A DNA stretch of 64,000 nt. It comes from Allocatelliglobosispora scoriae. Its GTDB lineage: Bacteria > Actinomycetota > Actinomycetes > Mycobacteriales > Micromonosporaceae. The notes below the pieces were generated by a model that was given only the letters and a program-made list of their open reading frames with translations, was not told the origin of the DNA and did not search any database. Position 1 is the first letter of the stretch; each line of letters opens with the position of its first letter. A program made the position numbers and the translations under genes. Positions 28,869-38,338 of this stretch are shown here, piece by piece. Location of the stretch: NCBI RefSeq assembly GCF_014204945.1, contig NZ_JACHMN010000001.1, forward strand, positions 1,284,791 to 1,348,790. The letters run 5' to 3'.

Positions 28869-30368
28869 TCAGCCGTGGACCCGCGCCTCCGCCCGCGCCC
28901 ATGCGGTACTACCGTCGCGCCCCCGGGTGGACTGAGGCGCGTACCCCCGCAGAGGGTTGTGCTTGCGCAGCAGCGACCGCAGGTCGCTCAGCCCGCCGGA
29001 GACCGCGCCCAGCGCCCGCGCCTGGACCAGCGCGTTGCCCAGCGCCGTCGCCTCCACCGGCCCGGCGGTGACCGGCAGCCCGCACGCGTCCGCGGTGAGC
29101 TGGCAGAGCAGCTCGTTGCGCGATCCCCCGCCGACCATGTGGACCACCTCGACCGAGCGTCCGGACAGCTCCTGCGCCTGCCGAACCGCACGGGCGTGCG
29201 CGATCGCCAGGCTCTCCAGGATGGCCCGGGCCATCGCCGCCCGCGACGACGGCACCGGCTGACCGGTGCGCGAGCAGTAGTCCGCGATCCGCGCGGGCAT
29301 GTCCCCCGGCGGCAGGAACACCGGGTCGTCGGGGTCGACCACGCTGGCGAAGGGCGGCTGGGCGGCGGCCTCGCGCAGCAGCGTCTCCAGGTCGGCCGGC
29401 GAGCCCTGCGCCTGCCAGGTGCGCAGGCACTCCTGCAGCAGCCACAGGCCCATGACGTTGCGCAGGTAGCGCACCGTGCCGTCGACGCCGGCCTCGTTGG
29501 TGAAGTTGGCCTGACGGCTGGCGTCGGTGAGCACCGGGGCATCGAGCTCCACCCCGACCAGCGACCAGGTGCCGCAGGAGATGTAGGCGAAGCGGTCGCC
29601 CTCCGCCGGAACGCCGACCACCGCCGAAGCCGTGTCGTGCGAGCCGACCGCGAGCACCGGGACGTCCTCGTCCAAGCCGGTCTCGACCGCCACATCGGGC
29701 CGGAGCAGACCGACCCAGTCGCCGGGACGACGTAGCGGCGGGAAGATCTTTGGAGGCAAGCCCAGACCGGTGATCAGGTCGGTCGCCCAGCCGCCGGAGC
29801 GGGCGTCGAGCAGCCCCGTGGTGGAGGCGTTGGTGATCTCCGCGCCTTCCTCGCCGGTCAGCCAGTAGGCGAGCAGGTCCGGCAGGAGCAGCATTCGGCG
29901 GGCCGCCTGCGCGGCGGGTGTTTCCCGCGCGGCGACGAGCTGGTAGATGGTGTTGAAAGGGAGGTTCTGCAGCCCGGTCACCGCGTAGAGGTGCTCGGCG
30001 CCGACCTGGGCGAGCACTTTGCCCATCACGCCCTCGGTGCGCCGGTCCCGATAGGACACCGGGTTGCCGACCAGTGCGCCGGTGCCGTCGAGCAGCCCGT
30101 AATCGACCGCCCACGAGTCGATGCCGATGCCGTCGAGCCCGCCGCTGCTCCGCGCGGCGATGCCCGCCGCGCGCAACCCGTCGAGGACGCCCCGGTAGAG
30201 CCCCAGCACGTCCCAGTGCAGCGTGCCGCCGAGCTGGACCGACTGGTTGCCGAACCGGTGTACCTCGGTCAGGTCGAGCAGGTCCGGGCCGACCCGGGCG
30301 AGCATCACCCGGCCGCTGGACGCGCCGAGGTCCGCTGCGGCCACCGTCACCGCGCGGGAGGTCGTCAT
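28869..30368 (-). CDS. rhaB: Rhamnulokinase
   Basis: 499 aa FGGY-family sugar kinase. The N-terminal phosphate loop is AADLGASSGRVML, with RhaB-type motifs GIGIDSWAVDYGLLD and PVSYRDRRT. The second domain contains VGSHDTASAV, ISCGTWSLVGVE and the adenine-site MVGGGSRNELLCQLTADACG. These favour rhamnulokinase over xylulokinase or fuculokinase. It phosphorylates L-rhamnulose at C1 in the cytoplasm. The frame continues upstream, but the ATG at 30368 overlaps the stop of the isomerase-family gene (ATGA). It is the last gene of the catabolic operon. Confidence 0.93.
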   Translation of the reverse strand: MTTSRAVTVAAADLGASSGRVMLARVGPDLLDLTEVHRFGNQSVQLGGTLHWDVLGLYRGVLDGLRAAGIAARSSGGLDGIGIDSWAVDYGLLDGTGALVGNPVSYRDRRTEGVMGKVLAQVGAEHLYAVTGLQNLPFNTIYQLVAARETPAAQAARRMLLLPDLLAYWLTGEEGAEITNASTTGLLDARSGGWATDLITGLGLPPKIFPPLRRPGDWVGLLRPDVAVETGLDEDVPVLAVGSHDTASAVVGVPAEGDRFAYISCGTWSLVGVELDAPVLTDASRQANFTNEAGVDGTVRYLRNVMGLWLLQECLRTWQAQGSPADLETLLREAAAQPPFASVVDPDDPVFLPPGDMPARIADYCSRTGQPVPSSRAAMARAILESLAIAHARAVRQAQELSGRSVEVVHMVGGGSRNELLCQLTADACGLPVTAGPVEATALGNALVQARALGAVSGGLSDLRSLLRKHNPLRGYAPQSTRGRDGSTAWARAEARVHG

Positions 30369-31810
30369 GGCTGGACGACCACCAATTCCATCTCCAGCAG
30401 CTCCGCGAGGCAGCGCAGCTCCGCCACCCGGTGGCCGGTGCCCAGCGCCCAGTGGTGGCCGACTCCGCTCGCGCTCCAGGTGTCGGTCCAGTCGCCGGGG
30501 TGGCAGCCGAAGTCGACCCGCGAGGTGGTGTTGCCGATGGCAAGCACGGGGCCGTCGACGACGGTGCCCTCGGAGGCGACCAGCACGTACTTGCCGTCGC
30601 GGCGCTGCCCCACGCCGAGCAGCGTCACCGGGCCGGTCGCGACGGTGAACTCCACCGACACCCCCCAGCCGCGCTTGCCGTGATAGACGCCGAGCCCGCG
30701 CAGCAGCGGGCGGCGGTCGCTGATCGCGAGGTGGCCCGGGCCGTCGTGGCCCATCTCCACGACGTTGTCGCGGAAGTTGAGCGCCTGCAGCTCGGTGAAG
30801 GAGCCGCCGCCGCCGAGCCGGTCCATGATGAGCATGGCGAGGCTGGTACGCAGCTCGTACTCGCCCACCGCCGGAATGCCCCGGGCCGTGAGCAGCGACG
30901 CACCGAGGATCAGCCCGGCACCGAGGCGCTCGTGCAGCTCGCCGTCGAGACCCCGGTGGTAGTAGGCGAGCGAGTGCAGGTCGAAGTCGGCCACCATCGC
31001 GTCGAGTCCACACGCGACGGTGGCGGCCCACTCCAGGTCCTCGGTGACGACGGAGTCGGCGATCTCGAAGATCTCGTGTGCCTGAGCCAGCTTGTCCGCG
31101 CGCTGCCGGTCGGTCACGGCGGCGACCCGGACCCGCAGGTCGTCGAGTTCCACGACCTCCATGTGCCCACCGAAGTGGGCGCTGACCATGGTGAGGTCGG
31201 TCGACACGTCGAGCATGCCGGGGTAGAGGTGGCCCATCAGCCCGTGCCGGGACTCGCGCAGCGATGCGCGTACGCCCGCCGCCTTGACCCAGCCGGTGAT
31301 CTTGCCCCAGGCCCGCTCGTCGGCGAGGTAGCCCGAGACCGACCGGAACTCGATCCCCGACCGGTGCAGCGCGTTGGCGACCTCCGGCAGCGGGCACGCC
31401 CCGCAGTAGGCGAGCCACGTCCCGGTCGTCATGGCCGGGTGGTCCATCGCCTCGGTCGGCTGCAGGTTGATGAAGAGCACCGGCACGCCGGTCCGCTGGG
31501 CGATCGGCAGCACCATCGTGGCGGTCATGTAGGTCGTCATGAAGACCACGACGATGTCGCAGCCCGCCACCCGCAGCCGCTCCCCCGCCTTCGCCGCCTC
31601 CTGCGCGTCGGAGATGAACCCGACGTCGGTGACGTGCGCGCCGATCCCGCCCAGCCGTCGGCTCACCTCGCGGGCGCTCGCCTCCAGCTGCGGCAGCAGC
31701 TCGGGGAACTGCGGCCAGTAGGCACCCAGCCCACCCGCGACCAGGCCGACCCGGACCGGCCGGGCGGGCACCCGCGTCAGCGGGATCGAAGGGGCGTCCG
31801 TGCTTGTCAT
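30365..31810 (-). CDS. L-fucose/L-arabinose isomerase-family protein
   Basis: 481 aa with the FucI/AraA fold. The N-terminal Rossmann-like part (VRVGLVAGGLGAYWPQFPELL, then MTTYMTATMVLPIAQRTGVPVLFINLQP) precedes an Mn-binding catalytic part with Glu/Asp/His in VGEYELRTSLAM, MGHDGPGHLAI and GVGHHWALGTGH. Members interconvert aldoses and ketoses. A separate RhaI is encoded two genes upstream, so this is a second isomerase in the same operon. It may act on L-fucose, D-arabinose, 6-deoxysugars or ketose epimers; the substrate is unknown. GAAGGAG precedes the ATG, and its end overlaps rhaB. Confidence 0.82.
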   Translation of the reverse strand: MTSTDAPSIPLTRVPARPVRVGLVAGGLGAYWPQFPELLPQLEASAREVSRRLGGIGAHVTDVGFISDAQEAAKAGERLRVAGCDIVVVFMTTYMTATMVLPIAQRTGVPVLFINLQPTEAMDHPAMTTGTWLAYCGACPLPEVANALHRSGIEFRSVSGYLADERAWGKITGWVKAAGVRASLRESRHGLMGHLYPGMLDVSTDLTMVSAHFGGHMEVVELDDLRVRVAAVTDRQRADKLAQAHEIFEIADSVVTEDLEWAATVACGLDAMVADFDLHSLAYYHRGLDGELHERLGAGLILGASLLTARGIPAVGEYELRTSLAMLIMDRLGGGGSFTELQALNFRDNVVEMGHDGPGHLAISDRRPLLRGLGVYHGKRGWGVSVEFTVATGPVTLLGVGQRRDGKYVLVASEGTVVDGPVLAIGNTTSRVDFGCHPGDWTDTWSASGVGHHWALGTGHRVAELRCLAELLEMELVVVQP

Positions 31811-31853
31811 CTGATCTCTCCTTCGAGACTGGTCGGGTGGGACGGGCGCCGGG

Positions 31854-33920
31854 TCAGCGCAGGAACGCCGCGGCGACCCCGGCGTCGACCGGCACGTGCA
31901 GACCGGTGGTGTGCGACAGCTCGCCCGCGGTCAGCACGAACACGGCGTTCGCCACATGTTCGGGCAGCACCTCGCGCTTGAGCAGGGTGCGCTGGGCATA
32001 GTAGGCGCCCAGCTCGGACTCGGGAACCCCGTAGACGGCCGCCCGCTTCGCGCCCCAGCCACCGGCGAAGATCCCCGACCCGCGGACGACGCCGTCGGGG
32101 TTCACGCCGTTGACCCGGATGCCGTGCTCGCCGAGTTCAGCCGCGAGCAGCCGGACCTGGTGGGCCTGGTCGGCCTTGGCCGCGCTGTAGGCGATGTTGT
32201 TCGGACCGGCGAAGACGCTGTTCTTGCTGGAGATGTAGACGATGTCGCCGCCCATCCCCTGCGCGATCATGACCCGTGCGGTCTCCCGGGAGACGAGGAA
32301 CGAGCCCTTGGCCATCACGTCGTGCTGCAGGTCCCAGTCGGCCTCGGTCGTCTCCAGCAGCGGCTTGGAGACCGACAGCCCGGCGTTGTTGACGACGAGG
32401 TCGAGCCCGCCGAAGGCGAGGCAGGCGGCCCGGACGAGCACGGCGAGCGCGGCGGCGTCGGTGACGTCGGCGACGACGCCGATCGCGGTGTCCTCGCTGC
32501 CGAGTTCGGCGGCGACCCGGGTGGCGGCCTCGCCGTCGCGGTCGGCGACGACGACGCAGGCGCCCTCGGCGGCGAGCCGGTGCGCGATGGCCCGGCCGAT
32601 GCCGGATCCGCCGCCGGTGACGAGCGCGATCCGCGCGGCGAGCGGCTTCGGCTTGGGCAGCCGGGCGAGCTTCGCCTCCTCCAGGGCCCAGTACTCGATG
32701 CGGAACTTCTCCCGCTCGTCGATCGGGGCGTAGGTGGAGATCGCCTCCGCGCCGCGCATCACGTTGATCGCGTTGGTGTAGAACTCCCCGGCCACCCGCG
32801 CGGTCTGCTTGGTCGCGCCGAAGGAGAACATGCCGACGCCCGGCACCAGCACGATGGCCGGGTCCGCACCGCGCATCGGCGGCGAGTCGGGCTCGGCGTG
32901 GTCGGTGTAGTAGCGGGCGTAGTCCTCCCGGTAGGCGGCGTGCAGCTCGCTCAGCCGGGCGATGGTGTCCGCGAGCGGCGCCGTGGGCGGAAGGTCGAGG
33001 ACCATCGGGCGCACCTTGGTACGCAGGAAGTGGTCCGGGCACGAGGTGCCCAGCGCCGCCAGCTCGCCGAGGCGCTGCCGGGACAGGAAGTCCAGCACCA
33101 CGTCGCTGTCGGTGAAGTGGCCGACCTGGGCGCGGTCGGTGGAGGTGAGCCCGCGCAGCACCGGGGCGAGTGCGGCGGCCCGCTCCCGGCGCTCCGCCTC
33201 GGGCAGTGCCGAGAACTCCGCGAGCACCGGACCGAAGGGCTCCGGCCGGCCTCGCTCGTCGATGAAGGCCTGCGCGGTGCGGATGATCTCCAGCGCGTTC
33301 GCCTCGCACCCGTCGCTGGTGTCGCCCCACGCGGTGATGCCGTGTCCACCGAGGATCACGCCGATCGCCTGCGGGTTCGCCCGCTTGATCTCGGCGATGT
33401 CGAGGCCCAGCTGAAAGCCCGGTCGCCGCCAGGGCACCCAGACCACGCGGTCGCCGAAGCACTCCTCGGTCAGCTTCGGACCGTCGGCGGCGGTCGCGAA
33501 CGCGATGCCCGAGTCCGGGTGCAGGTGGTCCACGTGCGCGGAGTCGACCAGTCCGTGCATCGCGGTGTCGATCGACGGGGCGGCCCCGCCGCGGCCGTGC
33601 AGGCAGTGGTCGAACGCGGCGACCATCTCGTCCTCGCGCTCCACCCCGGGGTAGGACCCGGCCAACGCGCGCAGCCGGTCCAGCCGCAGCACCGCGAGCC
33701 CGGACTCGGTCAGCGTGCCCAGGTCGCCGCCGGAACCCTTCACCCACAGCAGCTCCACCGGGTCCGTGGTCACCGGGTCGATGCCGGTGCCCTTGGCGGA
33801 GGTGTTGCCCCCGGCGAAGTTGGTGTTGCGCGGGTCGGCGCCGAGGCGGCGCGACCGGGCGACCAGCTCGGCGGGGGTGGAGAGGTCAGCGGTCGAGGTG
33901 TCGCTGTCTGCTGTGCTCAT
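31854..33920 (-). CDS. rhaEW: Bifunctional L-rhamnulose-1-phosphate aldolase / L-lactaldehyde dehydrogenase
   Basis: 688 aa. The N-terminal half (about 15-400) is a class II aldolase/adducin-like domain with metal-site histidines (VDHLHPDS, GGHGITAW). The C-terminal half (about 428-688) is a short-chain dehydrogenase: TGGGSGIGRA nucleotide loop, NNAG, SSKNS, and the YSAAK catalytic Tyr-Lys. This fusion is the known RhaEW (YuxG-type) enzyme, which cleaves L-rhamnulose-1-phosphate to DHAP and L-lactaldehyde and oxidises the latter to L-lactate. It lies between rhaI and the second isomerase gene in one operon, and lutABC nearby would consume the lactate. Confidence 0.93.
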   Translation of the reverse strand: MSTADSDTSTADLSTPAELVARSRRLGADPRNTNFAGGNTSAKGTGIDPVTTDPVELLWVKGSGGDLGTLTESGLAVLRLDRLRALAGSYPGVEREDEMVAAFDHCLHGRGGAAPSIDTAMHGLVDSAHVDHLHPDSGIAFATAADGPKLTEECFGDRVVWVPWRRPGFQLGLDIAEIKRANPQAIGVILGGHGITAWGDTSDGCEANALEIIRTAQAFIDERGRPEPFGPVLAEFSALPEAERRERAAALAPVLRGLTSTDRAQVGHFTDSDVVLDFLSRQRLGELAALGTSCPDHFLRTKVRPMVLDLPPTAPLADTIARLSELHAAYREDYARYYTDHAEPDSPPMRGADPAIVLVPGVGMFSFGATKQTARVAGEFYTNAINVMRGAEAISTYAPIDEREKFRIEYWALEEAKLARLPKPKPLAARIALVTGGGSGIGRAIAHRLAAEGACVVVADRDGEAATRVAAELGSEDTAIGVVADVTDAAALAVLVRAACLAFGGLDLVVNNAGLSVSKPLLETTEADWDLQHDVMAKGSFLVSRETARVMIAQGMGGDIVYISSKNSVFAGPNNIAYSAAKADQAHQVRLLAAELGEHGIRVNGVNPDGVVRGSGIFAGGWGAKRAAVYGVPESELGAYYAQRTLLKREVLPEHVANAVFVLTAGELSHTTGLHVPVDAGVAAAFLR

Positions 33921-33926
33921 CGCTGG

Positions 33927-35096
33927 TCAGGCTCCCCATCCGGCCTGCTGGCCGTCGGCTCGTTCGGATTCGATCTTGCGCTGGTAGCCGGAGGCGTGGT
34001 AGGCGGCGATCGGGTCCGGGTCGATGCCCATCTCCTCGCGCAGCTCCGCCAGCAGCGGGCGGACGTCGGTGGCGAACGCGTCCATCAGGACGCCGTGCGC
34101 GGCGAGCACGTCACCGGCCTGCTGCGCGGTGGCGAGCGCGTCGGCGTCGACGAGCAGGGCCTTCGCGACGGCCTCCTGGACGTTGAGGACCGAGCGGACC
34201 AGCGCCGGCACCTTCGCCTCGAGGTTGTGGCACTGGTCGAGCATGTACTCCACCCCGGAGTCGGGCCGGATCACGTCGGCGCGCACCAGCTCGTGGGCGA
34301 TGCGGAAGAGCTGGAACGGGTCCGCCGCGCCGACCATCAGGTCGTCGTCGGCGTAGTTGCGGCTGTTGAAGTGGAAGCCGCCGAGCTTGCCGAAGCGCAG
34401 CAGCACGGTCACCAGGAACTCGATGTTGGTGCCCGGCGCGTGGTGGCCGGTGTCGACCAGCACCTGGGCCTTGTCGCCCAGTGCCATGCAGTGCGCGAAC
34501 GAGGTGCCCCAGTCGGGCACGTCCATGGTGTAGAAGTGCGGTTCGAAGAACTTGTACTCGACCAGCATCCGCTGGTCGGCGCCGAGCCGGTCGTAGACCT
34601 CGCGCAGGGCGTCGGCGAGCCGGTCCTGCCGGACGGCGATGGAGTCCTGCCCGGCGTAGTTGGTGCCGTCGGCGAACCACAGCGACAGCACCGACGAACC
34701 GGTGACGTCCATGATGTCCACGCACTCCAGCAGGTGGTCGATCGCCTTGCGGCGGACGCGCGCGTCGGGATTGCAGACGCTGCCGAGCTTGTAGTCGTTC
34801 TCCTGGAAGACGTTGGGGTTGATCGCACCGAGCGCGATGCCCTGGTCGGCGGCGAACCGGGTCAGGTCGGCGAAGTCGTCGACCCGGTCCCAGGGGATGT
34901 GCAGCGCCACGCTGGGCGCCACGCCGGTCAGGCGGTGCACCATCGCCGCGTCGGCGACCTTCTCGTACGCGTTGCGGGGAACCCCCGCCTGCGCGAAGAC
35001 CTTGAATCTCGTGCCCGAGTTGCCGTACGCCCACGATGGCGTCTCGATACGCATGGCGCGCAGGGCGGCTTTGACAGCGGCGTGGTCGTTCATCAT
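33927..35096 (-). CDS. rhaI: L-rhamnose isomerase (TIM-barrel, Pseudomonas-type)
   Basis: 389 aa. Strong features of the RhaI family, distinct from E. coli RhaA, are ETPSWAYGNSGTRFKVF at the N-terminus, ALHIPWDRVDDF, LWFADGTNYAGQDS, VEYKFFEPHFYTMDVPDWGT, LVDTGHHAPGTNIEF and GGFHFNSRNYADDDLMVG, which supply the metal-binding Glu, Asp and His residues. It converts L-rhamnose to L-rhamnulose. Two ATGs, 35096 and 35093, follow AGGAG; spacing favours 35093. It is first in the rhaI-rhaEW-isomerase-rhaB operon. Hairpin 35165-35198 separates it from rhaS, so its expression depends on read-through or on a promoter in the short gap. Confidence 0.95.
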   Translation of the reverse strand: MMNDHAAVKAALRAMRIETPSWAYGNSGTRFKVFAQAGVPRNAYEKVADAAMVHRLTGVAPSVALHIPWDRVDDFADLTRFAADQGIALGAINPNVFQENDYKLGSVCNPDARVRRKAIDHLLECVDIMDVTGSSVLSLWFADGTNYAGQDSIAVRQDRLADALREVYDRLGADQRMLVEYKFFEPHFYTMDVPDWGTSFAHCMALGDKAQVLVDTGHHAPGTNIEFLVTVLLRFGKLGGFHFNSRNYADDDLMVGAADPFQLFRIAHELVRADVIRPDSGVEYMLDQCHNLEAKVPALVRSVLNVQEAVAKALLVDADALATAQQAGDVLAAHGVLMDAFATDVRPLLAELREEMGIDPDPIAAYHASGYQRKIESERADGQQAGWGA

Positions 35097-35164
35097 CTAT
35101 CTCCTGTGCTGCTGCGGCGGATGTCGCTGGCGTGCAGAGCGCGCCGCGCCCGGCCGCCGACGCC

Positions 35165-35198
35165 GGGCGCGGGTGGCAGGTGCCGCCCACCCGCGCCC
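35165..35198 (-). terminator. Hairpin between rhaS and rhaI
   Basis: A 12-bp perfect stem (35165-35176 with 35187-35198) lies 14 bases after the rhaS stop. It probably lowers read-through from the transporter genes into the enzyme genes, or protects the rhaS mRNA 3' end so that the binding protein is made in excess. Confidence 0.65.
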
Positions 35199-35211
35199 AG
35201 CGAGGGGTGGA

Positions 35212-36186
35212 TTACTTGACGGAGTCGACGTTCTCCTTGTTGACGAGCTTCACCGGGTTGAAGACCTCGCGCTCGGCGGCGTTGCCGAAGGTGATCGCCG
35301 TCTTGGCGAGCGCCTGCTCGGCGAGCTTCACGGTGAGCGCGCCCATCGCCGTGGGGTCCTGCGCGACGGTCGCGGCGAGGCCGCCGGCCTTGATGGCGGT
35401 GAGCGCCTCGGGGTCGGCGTTGAAGCCGACGGTGACGATGTCGGTGACCGGGTTCTTACCGGCGTCCTTGACCGCGTTGGCGGCGGCGACACCCATCGGG
35501 TCGTTGCAGGAGAAGACGCCCGCGACGTCGGGGTTCTTGGCCAGGATGTCCTTCATGACCTTGTAGCCCTCTTCGGCCTTCGAGTTGCCGGAGAGCTCGG
35601 CGACGACCTTGAAGCCCAGGCCCTCGATCGCCTCCTTGAAGCCGGCGTTACGGCGGGCGGCGTAGACGGCCGACGGCTCGCAGGTGATCGAGGCGACGTT
35701 CTTGCTGGTCTTGCCGTTCGCCGCGATCTGCTTCGCCATGAACTCGGCCGCGAGCTTGCCGCCGCCGGCGTTGTCGGAGATGACGATCGCATCGTAGGGC
35801 GCGCCGCCGCCGCCGATGTCGTCCACGATGACCGGGACGTTCTTCGCCTTAGCCTTGGCGATGATCGGGCCGAGCGCGCTGGGCTTGAACGGGCTGATGA
35901 TCAGCACGTCGACGCCCTGGTCGATGAGCGCCTGGGCGCCGGTGACCATCTCGTTCTCGTCGCTCTTCTCGTCGTGCAGCTTGTACTCCCAGCCCTTGGC
36001 GAGCACGGCGGCCTTGGTGCCGGCCTCCATCTTCTGGAAGAACTCGTACTGCATGTCGTAGACCGAGAAGCCCACCACGACCTTGTCGTCCTTGGGGGCG
36101 TCAGAGCCCGTCTTGTTGGAGTCCGAGCAGCCTGCGAGGGCCAGCGCGCCGACGAGGGCGAGCGGGAGAAGACCCTTCTTCAACAT
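35212..36186 (-). CDS. rhaS: Rhamnose ABC transporter substrate-binding lipoprotein
   Basis: 324 aa. The lipoprotein signal has lipobox LAGC (Cys about residue 19), followed by a Ser/Asn/Lys tether. The mature part is a periplasmic-binding-protein type 1 (RbsB-like) fold: KVVVGFSVYDMQYEFFQKMEAG, ALIDQGVDVLIISPF, VAGVFSCNDPMGVAAANAVKDAG. It captures the sugar outside the membrane for the permeases encoded just upstream. AAAGGA precedes the ATG. A RhaR-type site at 36223-36234 lies in the rhaQ-rhaS gap, so it may have its own regulated promoter in addition to read-through. Confidence 0.92.
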   Translation of the reverse strand: MLKKGLLPLALVGALALAGCSDSNKTGSDAPKDDKVVVGFSVYDMQYEFFQKMEAGTKAAVLAKGWEYKLHDEKSDENEMVTGAQALIDQGVDVLIISPFKPSALGPIIAKAKAKNVPVIVDDIGGGGAPYDAIVISDNAGGGKLAAEFMAKQIAANGKTSKNVASITCEPSAVYAARRNAGFKEAIEGLGFKVVAELSGNSKAEEGYKVMKDILAKNPDVAGVFSCNDPMGVAAANAVKDAGKNPVTDIVTVGFNADPEALTAIKAGGLAATVAQDPTAMGALTVKLAEQALAKTAITFGNAAEREVFNPVKLVNKENVDSVK

Positions 36187-36222
36187 CGCGGAGGTTCCTT
36201 TCGGTATGGATCGGGAGGTGGT

Positions 36223-36234
36223 TGATTCGTTTCA
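36223..36234. promoter_or_regulatory. RhaR-type operator before rhaS
   Basis: TGATTCGTTTCA within TTGATTCGTTTCAAA, 37 bases before the rhaS start. It matches the TGAAACGTTTCA set at 10 of 12 positions. Confidence 0.55.
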
Positions 36235-36287
36235 AATTGCGATTGCGATAGCTGGAACGCAGGTGGGCACCCGGCTCCGGTGTGCTG

Positions 36288-37373
36288 TCACGCCCCGCCC
36301 GACGCGGACGGTCGCGCGGCCAGGCCCGCCACCGCGCGCCGGAAGGAGCCCGGTACGGCGAAGCGGGTCCGCAACCCGTCGATGGTCAGGGCGACGATCA
36401 GCACGCAGCCCAGCACGATGCGCTGGTATGCCGACGGCACCCCTTGACTGACGAGGACATCGTTGAGCACGCTGACCAGCAGCACCGCGGAGAAGGTGCC
36501 GATCAGAGTGCCCTTGCCGCCCTTGAGGCTGGTGCCTCCGAGGACGACCGCGGCGATCACCTTGAGTTCGAACCCGTCCTGGGCCGAACCGTCGGCGGTC
36601 CACACCCGGGTGATGTATGTCAGCGCGGCGATGCCGACGCTCACTCCCACCAGGGCGAAGACGATGACTCGGATGCGGTTCTCCGAGATGCCACAGAACC
36701 GTGCCGCCGCCGGGGACGACCCGTAGGACAGGATCCGGCGGCCGGTGGCGGTGCGGCGCAGGATGATCCAGGCCGCGCCGTACACCGCGAGCATGATGAC
36801 GAACGGCAGCGGCAGGCCCGCCACGTTGAGCCCGCCGATCTTCACGAACGGCGAGTCGATCTGGTCGTAGGGCAGGGTCTTGGGCCCGTCCTGGGTCAGG
36901 ATGTAGGCCACCCCGCGGAAGACGAAGAGCGTGCCCAGCGTCGCCACGAAGGGGGGCACCCGCAGCCTGGTGATCAGCCCGGCGTTGACCAGCCCGCAGG
37001 CGAGCCCGGTCGCGACCGCCGCACCGATCGCGGCGGCGGTGCCGCCGGCCGAGTAGGCCATCAGGGTGACGACGCTGACCAGGGCCAGCTGCCCGCCGAC
37101 CGACAGGTCGAACGCGCCGCTGGCGATGGCGAAGGTCATCCCCGCCGCGACGATGCCCAGGTAGGCGCTCTCCCGCAGCACCGACTGCAGGTTCTCGAGC
37201 TCCATGAAGTCCGGGGCGAACAGCGGGGTCAGCGCGAGCAGGATCAGCAGGATCGCGGTGACGCCCCAGGTGTCCCAGAGCCGGCCCAGGGACGGGCGCG
37301 CCATGGGTGCCCGGTCCTGGCCCGGCTGTCGGGGCGGCTCCACCGGCGTGCTGGTCTCGGTCGTGGTGCTCAT
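36288..37373 (-). CDS. rhaQ: Rhamnose ABC transporter permease RhaQ
   Basis: 361 aa BPD_transp_2/RbsC-type permease. A 30-residue hydrophilic N-terminus is followed by about eight to ten membrane helices. Family signatures are [17 protein letters not shown], the coupling region [18 protein letters not shown], and [20 protein letters not shown]. The ATG at 37373 overlaps the rhaP stop (ATGA). It forms the channel with RhaP, powered by RhaT. Confidence 0.93.
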   Translation of the reverse strand: MSTTTETSTPVEPPRQPGQDRAPMARPSLGRLWDTWGVTAILLILLALTPLFAPDFMELENLQSVLRESAYLGIVAAGMTFAIASGAFDLSVGGQLALVSVVTLMAYSAGGTAAAIGAAVATGLACGLVNAGLITRLRVPPFVATLGTLFVFRGVAYILTQDGPKTLPYDQIDSPFVKIGGLNVAGLPLPFVIMLAVYGAAWIILRRTATGRRILSYGSSPAAARFCGISENRIRVIVFALVGVSVGIAALTYITRVWTADGSAQDGFELKVIAAVVLGGTSLKGGKGTLIGTFSAVLLVSVLNDVLVSQGVPSAYQRIVLGCVLIVALTIDGLRTRFAVPGSFRRAVAGLAARPSASGGA

Positions 37374-38338
37374 GCGGCAGCCTCCCTGACGGTGACGGGG
37401 ACCGGTGCGGCCTTGACGGTCCGGCGGCGCAGCCCCAGCAGCGCGAGCGCGGCGATGAGCAGCAGCCCGACGCTGATGCGCTGGAAGGCCGGCGGGGTGT
37501 TGAGCAGGTTCAGCCCGTTGCGGATCGTCTCGATCAGCACCGCGCCGAGCAGGGTGCCGATCACCGAGGCTCGGCCGCCCAGCAGCGCGGTGCCGCCGAG
37601 CACGACCACGGTGATCGCGTCGAGCTCGAAGCCCATGCCCAGCTGCCCGTTGCCCTTCTGCAACTGGCTGGAGATGAGCAGGCCCCAGAAGCCGCCGGCC
37701 ACGCCGACGAGCATGTAGACCGCGATCCGGATCCGGTCCACCGGCAGGCCGGAAACCCGGGCCGCCTCGCGGTTGGAGCCGACGGCGCAGACCCAGCGGC
37801 CGAAGCGGGTGCGGTTCACCGTCCACCAGGCCAGCGCCGTGCAGAGCACGGCCAGCAGGATCGGCATGGGTACGCCCAGCGGACGCCCGCCCACCAGGTA
37901 TTTCAGCGCCGCCGAGCTGACGATCTGGTCGTGCCCGTCGGTGTAGGCCAGGGACAGGCCGCGCACGATGACGAGGGTGGCGAGCGTGGCGATGAACGGT
38001 GTGACGCCGAGCTTGGTGACGACCAGTCCGTTGGCGAGCCCGATCACCGCGCCGACGACGAGCGCCAGCGCCATGGCGAGCAGCGCCGGCATCCCGTCGA
38101 TGATCGAGGAGCAGCACACCACCCCGGCGAGCGAGACGGTCGAGCCGATGGAGAGGTCGAATTCGCCCATCGCCAGGCAGAACGTCATGGCGAGTCCGGG
38201 GATGGCCACGATCGCCGCCGCGACGAGCACGTTCTCCAGGTTGCCGACGGTGAGGAAGCTGTTGGTGGTGACGGCGAGCACCAGCGCCACGGCGAGCAGC
38301 GGCAGCGCGAGCGGGGCCTTGCGCAGCGCGTCGGTCAT
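37370..38338 (-). CDS. rhaP: Rhamnose ABC transporter permease RhaP
   Basis: 322 aa RbsC-type permease with signatures [34 protein letters not shown] and [20 protein letters not shown]. Start and stop overlap the neighbouring rhaT and rhaQ genes by four bases each, so rhaT-rhaP-rhaQ is a tightly coupled unit. The T-P-Q order is the same as in the characterised Rhizobium leguminosarum rhamnose importer. Confidence 0.93.
   Translation of the reverse strand: MTDALRKAPLALPLLAVALVLAVTTNSFLTVGNLENVLVAAAIVAIPGLAMTFCLAMGEFDLSIGSTVSLAGVVCCSSIIDGMPALLAMALALVVGAVIGLANGLVVTKLGVTPFIATLATLVIVRGLSLAYTDGHDQIVSSAALKYLVGGRPLGVPMPILLAVLCTALAWWTVNRTRFGRWVCAVGSNREAARVSGLPVDRIRIAVYMLVGVAGGFWGLLISSQLQKGNGQLGMGFELDAITVVVLGGTALLGGRASVIGTLLGAVLIETIRNGLNLLNTPPAFQRISVGLLLIAALALLGLRRRTVKAAPVPVTVREAAA

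Noticed and set aside
31896..35219. 1107-aa frame opposite rhaEW and rhaI
   Set aside because: It spans two well-defined minus-strand enzymes and their gap, has biased low-complexity composition, and shows no domain.
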